Positions 5,895 through 11,249 of a stretch of DNA of 11,249 nucleotides are shown here, one piece after another. The notes beneath the pieces were generated by a model. That model did not search any database. It was not told where the DNA came from and saw only the letters and a program-made list of their open reading frames with translations. Where the stretch lies: assembly GCA_002384815.1 (NCBI GenBank), contig DGBN01000045.1, forward strand, positions 1 to 11,249, read 5' to 3'. This stretch comes from Oxalobacteraceae bacterium UBA4003. Lineage in GTDB: Bacteria > Pseudomonadota > Gammaproteobacteria > Burkholderiales > Burkholderiaceae_D. The first letter of the stretch is position 1. Each line of letters starts with the position of its first letter. A program made the translations under genes and the position numbers.

Positions 5895-5928
5895 ATCTGG
5901 TATTTCATTTTCTTGCGTTTCCACGTGC

Positions 5929-5946
5929 AAACGGACTGCCGTTTTT
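5929..5946 (+). terminator. terminator after the nitrate-reductase-associated gene
   Basis: AAACGG and CCGTTT pair around an ACTG loop and the stem runs into TTTTT (5942-5946). Thirty-four bases separate it from the stop codon. The stem is only six pairs, so strength is moderate. Confidence 0.6.
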
Positions 5947-6195
5947 CCTACATGAACATCAGGCCTTATCCGATACCAGCGATGTGCAGTGATAGTTACA
6001 CTTCATTGCACTCATCACCGGAGCCGGCGGTTCGAAAATATACCGGCACCAATTCCTTCTCCATATAGCCTGTCATCACCGTCCAGGCTGAAAGAAGGTC
6101 CGCTTGCCATTCCTTCAGGCGTCTTCCTTCAATATAGTCGCGTATCATCATCGTTTTACCTTATCCTGCCGGCAAGTCCGGCCACGGGAAAAACG
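5947..6195. other. non-coding leader region before the M14 peptidase gene
   Basis: No gene is supported in these 249 bases, though one frame happens to stay open from 5989. TATAGT at 6133-6138 is a -10-like box without a good -35 at 17 bases. AGCCTG (6067-6072) and CAGGCT (6084-6089) form a six-pair hairpin. GCCGG (6168-6172) and CCGGC (6178-6182) form another, only three bases before the GGGA ribosome-binding site at 6186-6189, where it could affect initiation. Promoter use is not established. Confidence 0.4.
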
Positions 6196-7329
6196 ATGTC
6201 TATCAAAATCAGCTCTCATTTCGATGGCGGTGCAATTGAAGTATTGCGTGCCGAAACGGCGCAGTCCATCGAGCTCAAATTACGTCAAGATACCCATGCT
6301 GACATCCATCAGTGGTTTTATTTCCGCTTGCAGGGTGTGCGTGGCGAGCGCTGCACTCTGCGTTTTCTGAATGCTGGTGAGGCGACGTATCCGGATGGAT
6401 GGAAGAATTATCAGGCGGTAGCCAGCTACGATCGCAAACACTGGTTTCGCGTGCCGACTGCATTCGATGGCAGCGTGATGACGATCTCGCATACACCGCA
6501 GTTCGACAGTGTGTACTACGCTTACTTCGAGCCCTATTCATGGGAGCGGCATCTGGACTTGCTGGGAAGAGCGCAGGCATCGCCCCTGACGCGTGTTGAA
6601 GACTTAGGCGCTACGGTAGAAGGTCGTGACTTGAATTTGCTGGTGATAGGCGATCCTGCTGCACGGAAAAAGGTCTGGGTCATTGCACGTCAGCATCCGG
6701 GCGAGGCGATGGCGGAATGGTTTGCCGAAGGCATGGTGGATGCCTTGCTGGATACCGAAAATCCGCTGGTGCACAAGCTGCTCAGGCATGCCGTGTTTTA
6801 CATCGTGCCGAACATGAATCCGGATGGCACAGTCAACGGCAATTTGCGTACCAATGCTGCAGGTGTCAATCTGAATCGCGAATGGATGGCGCCTACATTG
6901 GAGCGCAGCCCGGAAGTGTTTCATGTGAAAAGCAGAATGCATGCAACCGGTTGCGATCTGTTTCTAGACATACACGGCGATGAAGGTTTGCCATATGTGT
7001 TTGTAGCCGGCAGTGAAATGCTGGAAGGCTTTACGCAACAGCAGGCTGATGAACAACAGACATTCATTACAGATTTTTTACGGGCCAGCGAGGATTTTCA
7101 GACAGAGTTCGGTTACGGCGCAGGAAAGTATCGTGCGGACATGTTGAAGCTGGCTTCCAAGTACATAGGCCATACATTCAAGTGCGTATCGCTGACGCTG
7201 GAAATGCCGTTCAAGGACAATGCACATTCGCCGGATCCCAAAGTGGGCTGGAATGGTGCGCGCAGCGCACAACTGGGCAGGCAGATGCTGCAGCCGATTC
7301 TGCATAACGTGGAGCGTGCAGTACGATGA
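6196..7329 (+). CDS. M14-family zinc carboxypeptidase, cytosolic type
   Basis: This 377-residue zinc metallopeptidase has no signal peptide, so it is probably cytoplasmic. Residues about 1-125 form the beta-sandwich N-terminal domain typical of cytosolic carboxypeptidases (WFYFRLQGVRGE, YPDGWKNYQAVASYDRKHW). The catalytic domain carries all expected residues: zinc ligands H167 and E170 in RQHPGEAMAEWF and H260 in DIHGDEG; N227-R228 (NLNREW) for binding the substrate carboxylate; and the general base E336 in LTLEMPFKD. Eukaryotic relatives remove glutamates from tubulin tails; the bacterial substrate is unknown. ATG 6196 is chosen because it follows GGGA by six bases and matches the family's beginning; an in-frame extension to 5989 is unlikely. 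Its TGA overlaps the next gene's ATG (ATGA), so the two are translationally coupled. Confidence 0.93.
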   Translation: MSIKISSHFDGGAIEVLRAETAQSIELKLRQDTHADIHQWFYFRLQGVRGERCTLRFLNAGEATYPDGWKNYQAVASYDRKHWFRVPTAFDGSVMTISHTPQFDSVYYAYFEPYSWERHLDLLGRAQASPLTRVEDLGATVEGRDLNLLVIGDPAARKKVWVIARQHPGEAMAEWFAEGMVDALLDTENPLVHKLLRHAVFYIVPNMNPDGTVNGNLRTNAAGVNLNREWMAPTLERSPEVFHVKSRMHATGCDLFLDIHGDEGLPYVFVAGSEMLEGFTQQQADEQQTFITDFLRASEDFQTEFGYGAGKYRADMLKLASKYIGHTFKCVSLTLEMPFKDNAHSPDPKVGWNGARSAQLGRQMLQPILHNVERAVR

Positions 7330-7790
7330 GCGTCGAGATTGAAAGAAAATTTCTGGTGCGCGGATCGGAATGGAGGGCGCTGGGACAGGGTGTCGCAATA
7401 CGTCAGGGGTATTTATCGCCGCATCCGGATCGTGTGGTGCGTGTGCGTATTGAAGGTGAAACTGCGACCCTGACCATCAAAGGGCGGACCAGAGGTATCA
7501 CGCGCAGCGAATGGGAATATGTGATTCCGCTGGCGGAAGCCGATCAACTGCTGAATGATTTATGTGAGCGACCCTTGATCGAGAAGATGCGTACACACAT
7601 TACGCATGAAGGCATGGTGTGGGAAGTCGATGAATTCTTCGGTGACAATCTCGGCCTGGTGGTCGCAGAGATAGAGCTGGAAAGTGAAGAGCAGGCGTTT
7701 TCCCAGCCGGACTGGGTCGCAGAAGAAGTGACAGATGACGTGCGTTATTTCAATGCAAATCTGTTACTCCACCCATACACAGCGTGGTGA
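7326..7790 (+). CDS. CYTH domain protein (triphosphate tunnel metalloenzyme)
   Basis: This 154-residue protein is a single CYTH domain. The N-terminal EIERKF (E4, E6, K8) is the ExExK signature that binds metal and triphosphate inside an eight-stranded beta tunnel. Further tunnel residues are R39 and R41 (VVRVRIEG), K52 (TIKG), E62 and E64 (SEWEY), K87 and R89, and acidic E115, E117 and E119 (VAEIELE). Short bacterial members of this type, such as the Nitrosomonas europaea protein, hydrolyse inorganic tripolyphosphate, so that is the best guess; some CYTH proteins are class IV adenylate cyclases. The ATG overlaps the peptidase stop. Its 3' end converges on the minus-strand DUF2863-like gene, 38 bases away. 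Confidence 0.93.
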   Translation: MSVEIERKFLVRGSEWRALGQGVAIRQGYLSPHPDRVVRVRIEGETATLTIKGRTRGITRSEWEYVIPLAEADQLLNDLCERPLIEKMRTHITHEGMVWEVDEFFGDNLGLVVAEIELESEEQAFSQPDWVAEEVTDDVRYFNANLLLHPYTAW

Positions 7791-7796
7791 GGCATA

Positions 7797-7818
7797 CGGC
7801 GCTGTGGGCAGTGCGCCG
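7797..7818. terminator. hairpin between convergent genes
   Basis: CGGCGC (7797-7802) and GCGCCG (7813-7818) pair perfectly around a ten-base loop in the 38-base gap between two convergent genes. It is symmetric, so it could act for both strands. No T-run follows on either strand, so function as an intrinsic terminator is doubtful. Confidence 0.35.
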
Positions 7819-7828
7819 GTGAGTAATA

Positions 7829-9079
7829 TCAATGCAGATGCGTTGAGCCTGTCGGTGCATCGTCCGGCATTTCTGCATGCGTCAATTCTGCATCCATATC
7901 GGGAAACAGCGGTGCGCCGCAATCGTCGCAGACTTCCATCGCGAATACTTCGGCATGGCGCTTTACATTGGTGACGCCGCATTCTTCCAGCAGTGCAAGA
8001 ATTTCTTCTATCGGTGATTTGCGTTCCACATCAGCCGAAATAACAGGATTGTCAGGCACTTCAACTGTGCGGTATTGCAATTCTTCGTCATCTTCCTGAC
8101 CGTAGAGTGGCCACACGATGCCGTAGGCGACATGCATGTTTTCCGTGGATGCAAAGCTGATGCGGTATTCATCGACGCGACCATCAGCAGATTCTTCTCC
8201 AAAGCTGCCGATAATGGCTTGTAAATCGCTGGCCTCGACATTCAATGTGTAGGTCAGATAGTGTACGGCGGCGCGTATCGATGCCGGCCGAATTTGCTTG
8301 TCACCTTCGCGACAGGCGACGAAATATGCCTCAGGCAATAGCAGTTCGATACCGCAGCCCGGCAACAGGCGTGCAATATTCGGCATGGCTTGCGTATTCC
8401 ATTGTGCCAGGGCTTCGTCACGTTCTTGCAAATTGGCCGAAATCTGCCAGCGAAACAATGGTTCGCCCGCAACGGTAGTGACTACCGCCAGTAGATAACG
8501 CGTATCGGCAAGAAAGGGGGCGGTTTCAGGCTGATGCGCTACCTGCTTCAATACACTGCCTTTCAATGCTGCCTGCGCCATCTTTTGCGTGAGGGAGAAG
8601 GTTTCGGCATGACTGCGCGGCAATTGGTCGATAGAAAACAGATTTGGCATCATGGCCATTTTTGTTTCTGTCGCCAGCATGTGCGCCTGCAAATGCGCCG
8701 ACAGGGTTGTCACCATTTCAGCCGGGATAGCGCCTGAAGCAATGGAAAAGCGTGTCCACGCGAGGATGGGCATGGCGATCAGCAAGGCATCGTAAAAAAT
8801 ACCGTCTTGCTCGATCTGGCTGGATTCGCTGGCTGCTTCTGCGCATTCCATCAAGGCATCGTAAGCGGCGGATTCCAGTTTGAACAAATGATCAAGCGCG
8901 GCATCGATGACGTCCTGATGATGCGCCTTCAGCAGCTTGCGTAGCAGAAAATCCAGTTGCCGCTCCCAGTGACGCTCTTCCAGACGGCTGGATGCCTGGA
9001 TAATTGCCTGGGCGAGGGTCGCCAATCGTTGACTATCGGAGGACAGCTTGTGGGCGGTATTTTTGGATGGACGACGCAT
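7829..9079 (-). CDS. DUF2863-like protein of unknown function
   Basis: This is a 416-residue, mostly helical soluble protein without signal peptide or membrane helices. I recognise it as a betaproteobacterial DUF2863-type protein by its start (MRRPSKNTAHKLSSDSQRLATLAQ, then SSRLEERHWERQLD), its overall length and the tail; the function is not known. The N-terminal 140 residues look helical and repeat-like. The middle holds strand-rich segments (YLLAVVTTVAGEPLFRWQ, GCGIELLLPEAYFVACREG). The C-terminus has a CDDCGAPLFPD motif (C384, C387) resembling half of a zinc ribbon, then an acidic tail with several His. The start at 9079 is chosen because MRRP fits the family; the frame is open much further upstream, across the aconitase terminator. 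It is a monocistronic gene, convergent with the CYTH gene. Confidence 0.75.
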   Translation of the reverse strand: MRRPSKNTAHKLSSDSQRLATLAQAIIQASSRLEERHWERQLDFLLRKLLKAHHQDVIDAALDHLFKLESAAYDALMECAEAASESSQIEQDGIFYDALLIAMPILAWTRFSIASGAIPAEMVTTLSAHLQAHMLATETKMAMMPNLFSIDQLPRSHAETFSLTQKMAQAALKGSVLKQVAHQPETAPFLADTRYLLAVVTTVAGEPLFRWQISANLQERDEALAQWNTQAMPNIARLLPGCGIELLLPEAYFVACREGDKQIRPASIRAAVHYLTYTLNVEASDLQAIIGSFGEESADGRVDEYRISFASTENMHVAYGIVWPLYGQEDDEELQYRTVEVPDNPVISADVERKSPIEEILALLEECGVTNVKRHAEVFAMEVCDDCGAPLFPDMDAELTHAEMPDDAPTGSTHLH

Positions 9080-9113
9080 GAAGGGATGATCTGAAGAAAG
9101 GCGGAGAACTTGT

Positions 9114-9119
9114 ATTGTA
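9114..9119 (-). promoter_or_regulatory. candidate -10 box for the DUF2863-like gene
   Basis: On the minus strand this reads TACAAT, five of six consensus bases. Transcription would begin about 28 bases before the ATG at 9079. A TTGTAC lies upstream but only 14 bases away, so the -35 is not convincing. Confidence 0.35.
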
Positions 9120-9263
9120 GTGGATTGCGCGTAGTACAAACGTAATCCGGCACTTTCAGGCGATTTTGCCGGCAGGGTGGGTGTCGCATAGCCCCTGAAA
9201 CCAGTTTGATCTGCGTATACGCGGCGCAATTGGCAGTCGTATTGCGCAACATTCAAATAAATA

Positions 9264-9296
9264 AAAAAGCCGCATGCTTGAAGCATGCGGCTTTTT
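9264..9296 (-). terminator. intrinsic terminator of the aconitase gene
   Basis: A perfect 15-pair stem (core GCCGCATGCT/AGCATGCGGC flanked by A5/T5) closes a three-base loop. On the minus strand the T5 arm runs on into TATTTATTT. It lies about 60 bases after the acnA stop and points the right way. The stem is symmetric and could also stop plus-strand transcription. Confidence 0.92.
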
Positions 9297-9356
9297 GTTA
9301 TCGGCTGTTGCGCAGCTGCTGTCTTCGTGTGCTCTGCAAGAGTTGCATGAAGAAGA

Positions 9357-11249
9357 TCAGGCCGCGAGCAATTGACGCAAAACGAAAGGCAGAATGCCGC
9401 CGTGCTTGTAGTAATCGACTTCGATGGGGGTATCGATACGCAACAGCACTTTGACGTCTTGCGATTGACCGTTTGCACGGTGAATTACCAAGGTCACTTC
9501 CTGTTGCGGGCGCAGATTGCCTTCCAGACCTTTCAAGTCAAAGGTCTCTGCACCGGTGATACCCAGCGTCGTGACGCTGTCATCGCCGAGGAATTGCAAG
9601 GGCAATACGCCCATGCCGACCAGATTGGAGCGATGAATACGTTCATAGGAACGTGCGATCACCGCTTTGACACCCAGCAACTGCGTACCTTTTGCAGCCC
9701 AGTCACGTGACGAACCTGTGCCGTATTCCTCACCCGCGAAGACCATGGTAGGCGTGCCTTCACTGACGTAGCGCATCGCGGCATCGTAGATCGACATTTC
9801 TTCGCCAGTAGGCTGGAAGCGGGTGATGCCACCCTCAACGCGTGAGCCATTCGGTTGGATCGGGATCATCAGATTCTTGATGCGCACATTGGCGAAGGTG
9901 CCGCGCATCATGATTTCGTGATTGCCGCGACGTGAGCCGTAGGAATTGAAATCTGCTTTCAATACGCCTTTTGCGGTCAGGTATTTACCGGCAGGGCTGC
10001 TGTCCTTGATCGAACCTGCAGGCGAGATGTGATCGGTGGTGATTGAATCGCCGAATACGCCGAGCGCACGTGCACCGATGATGCCGGTGGCCGCAGCTTT
10101 CGGTTCCATCGTGAAGTCATCGAAGAATGGTGGTTCGGCGATATAGGTCGAGTTTGGCCAGTCATAGACTTGGCCTTCAGCGACGCCCTTGATGCCTTCC
10201 CACAATTTACCCGGTGCAGTTTTGACTTGCGCGTAGTTATCCTTGAATACCTTGGCGTTCATCGCAAACTTCATCAGCTTGGAAACTTCCTGCGAAGTCG
10301 GCCAGATGTCGCCCAGGTAGACGTCACGCATCTTGCCATCGGCACCTTTGCCGCGACCGACTGGTTCCGTCATCAAGTCGCGCGTCATGTTGCCGGCGAT
10401 TGCGTAGGCGACAACCAGCGGTGGTGAGGCGAGGAAGTTGGAGCGGATGTTCGGGTGAATACGTGCTTCAAAGTTGCGGTTGCCAGACAACACGGCCGAA
10501 GCGACGATGTCGTTCTGCACAATCGCTTCATTCATCGCCGGTGTCAGATCGCCAGCATTACCGATACAGGTTGTGCAACCGTAGGCGGTGACGCCGAAGC
10601 CGAGTTTTTCCAGGTAGGGCAGCAGGCCGGCGGCTTGCAGATATTCGGTCACGACGCGTGAGCCAGGAGCAAGCGAAGTCTTGATGTGCGGGGATACTTT
10701 CAAGCCTGCTTCAACTGCTTTTTTCGCCAGCAAACCTGCGGTCAGCAAGACACTAGGGTTGGAAGTGTTGGTGCATGAGGTAATCGCTGCAATCAGCACG
10801 TCGCCGTTTTTGACCTTGACGCCGTCGCTGTTGGTGTAAGTTGCATCCAGATCTTCCGGTTTTTTATTGAAACCGTTTTCCGATACCGGTTTGGCAAACA
10901 GGTCGGCGAAGTTTTGTTTGACGTTGCCGATTTCGATACGATCTTGCGGACGTTTCGGGCCGGCCAATGAGGGTGCGACGGAGCCGAGGTCGAGTGCGAC
11001 TACATGGGTGTAATCGATCTCGCCGGATTTTGGAACACCGTACAAACCTTGTGCCTTGAAGTAGTTTTCAAATGCATCGATTTCAGCTTTGGTACGACCT
11101 GTGCCCTTGAAGTAATCGATGGTGGCATCGTCGACCGGGAAGAAACCCATGGTCGCGCCGTATTCCGGTGCCATGTTGGCGATGGTGGCGCGGTCGGTCA
11201 ATGACAGCGATTCGGTACCTTCGCCAAAGAACTCGACGAACTTGCCGAC
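9357..11249 (-). CDS. acnA: aconitate hydratase, AcnA type (C-terminal 630 residues)
   Basis: This [4Fe-4S] enzyme interconverts citrate and isocitrate via cis-aconitate in the TCA cycle. The gene runs off the right edge: the window starts at VGKFVEFFGEGTESLSLTDRA and ends with the true stop, so about 270-280 N-terminal residues and the promoter are missing. The three cluster cysteines are present: one in AITSCTNTSNPS and two in YGCTTCIGN, spaced 66 and 3 residues apart, the same spacing as in E. coli AcnA. The C-terminal swivelling domain shows GDSITTDHISPAGSI, SYGSRRGNHEIMMRGTF, AGEEYGTGSSRDWAAKGT and ARSYERIHRSNLVGMGVLPL, all active-site or substrate-binding signatures. This is the AcnA/IRP1 class, not AcnB or AcnD-like from what is visible. 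Reading is uninterrupted. Confidence 0.96.
   Translation of the reverse strand, partial: VGKFVEFFGEGTESLSLTDRATIANMAPEYGATMGFFPVDDATIDYFKGTGRTKAEIDAFENYFKAQGLYGVPKSGEIDYTHVVALDLGSVAPSLAGPKRPQDRIEIGNVKQNFADLFAKPVSENGFNKKPEDLDATYTNSDGVKVKNGDVLIAAITSCTNTSNPSVLLTAGLLAKKAVEAGLKVSPHIKTSLAPGSRVVTEYLQAAGLLPYLEKLGFGVTAYGCTTCIGNAGDLTPAMNEAIVQNDIVASAVLSGNRNFEARIHPNIRSNFLASPPLVVAYAIAGNMTRDLMTEPVGRGKGADGKMRDVYLGDIWPTSQEVSKLMKFAMNAKVFKDNYAQVKTAPGKLWEGIKGVAEGQVYDWPNSTYIAEPPFFDDFTMEPKAAATGIIGARALGVFGDSITTDHISPAGSIKDSSPAGKYLTAKGVLKADFNSYGSRRGNHEIMMRGTFANVRIKNLMIPIQPNGSRVEGGITRFQPTGEEMSIYDAAMRYVSEGTPTMVFAGEEYGTGSSRDWAAKGTQLLGVKAVIARSYERIHRSNLVGMGVLPLQFLGDDSVTTLGITGAETFDLKGLEGNLRPQQEVTLVIHRANGQSQDVKVLLRIDTPIEVDYYKHGGILPFVLRQLLAA

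Noticed and set aside
6023..6051. tRNA 3'-end-like string (GGTTCGAA ... CCGGCACCA)
   Set aside because: GGTTCGAA and a terminal ACCA are present, but no T-stem, acceptor partner, D arm or anticodon arm can be built, so it is neither a tRNA nor a convincing attachment-site remnant.
5989..6195. In-frame 69-codon extension of the M14 peptidase
   Set aside because: The family-like start at 6196 has a good ribosome-binding site; the upstream stretch is low-complexity, Ser/Pro-rich and unlike the domain.
9080..9478. Upstream extension of the DUF2863-like frame
   Set aside because: It would cross the aconitase terminator and overlap the 3' end of acnA; family similarity begins at MRRP.
1..11249. 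CRISPR array, insertion sequence, prophage or defence genes
   Set aside because: No regularly spaced repeats, no transposase or integrase-like frames, no terminal inverted repeats with target duplications, and gene order is core-genome throughout.

Overview
The window looks like a betaproteobacterial chromosome, most likely Oxalobacteraceae (Herminiimonas/Janthinobacterium-like). This is inferred from moderate GC, the gene order rpmI-rplT-pheS-pheT-ihfA-merR-tRNA-Pro, an IHF alpha subunit with an N-terminal extension, and a DUF2863-type protein, a family I associate with Burkholderiales. No species was confirmed. Almost everything is core genome. I see no insertion sequence, prophage, CRISPR array or defence system.

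Layout. Positions 1-5015 (+) carry the translation/nucleoid operon: the 3' end of rpmI (L35), rplT (L20), pheS and pheT (the two subunits of phenylalanyl-tRNA synthetase), ihfA (IHF alpha) and a small MerR-family regulator. A 143-base rplT-pheS gap holds terminator-like hairpins and Phe-rich reading frames, the place where enterobacteria carry the pheM leader and attenuator. A second strong terminator-like hairpin lies, unusually, between pheS and pheT. At 5077-5220 is a compact tRNA-Pro(GGG) unit with an extended -10 promoter and its own terminator.

Positions 5377-5894 (+) hold a small 'nitrate reductase-associated' family protein preceded by a possible 16-codon upstream ORF. Positions 6196-7790 (+) hold two overlapping genes, an M14 cytosolic-type zinc carboxypeptidase and a CYTH/triphosphate tunnel metalloenzyme. 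On the minus strand, 7829-9079 is a DUF2863-like protein of unknown function. From 9264 to the window edge lie the terminator and the last 630 residues of an AcnA-type aconitase whose N-terminus is outside the window.

How the genes work together. The first block supplies ribosomal proteins, charges tRNA-Phe and makes one half of IHF. AcnA belongs to the TCA cycle. The remaining genes are mostly standalone. The parts most worth a second look are the regulatory DNA around pheS and pheT, the relay-like pheT-ihfA junction, the upstream ORF before the nitrate-reductase-associated gene, and the M14-CYTH pair. None of these shows that an undescribed system is present.
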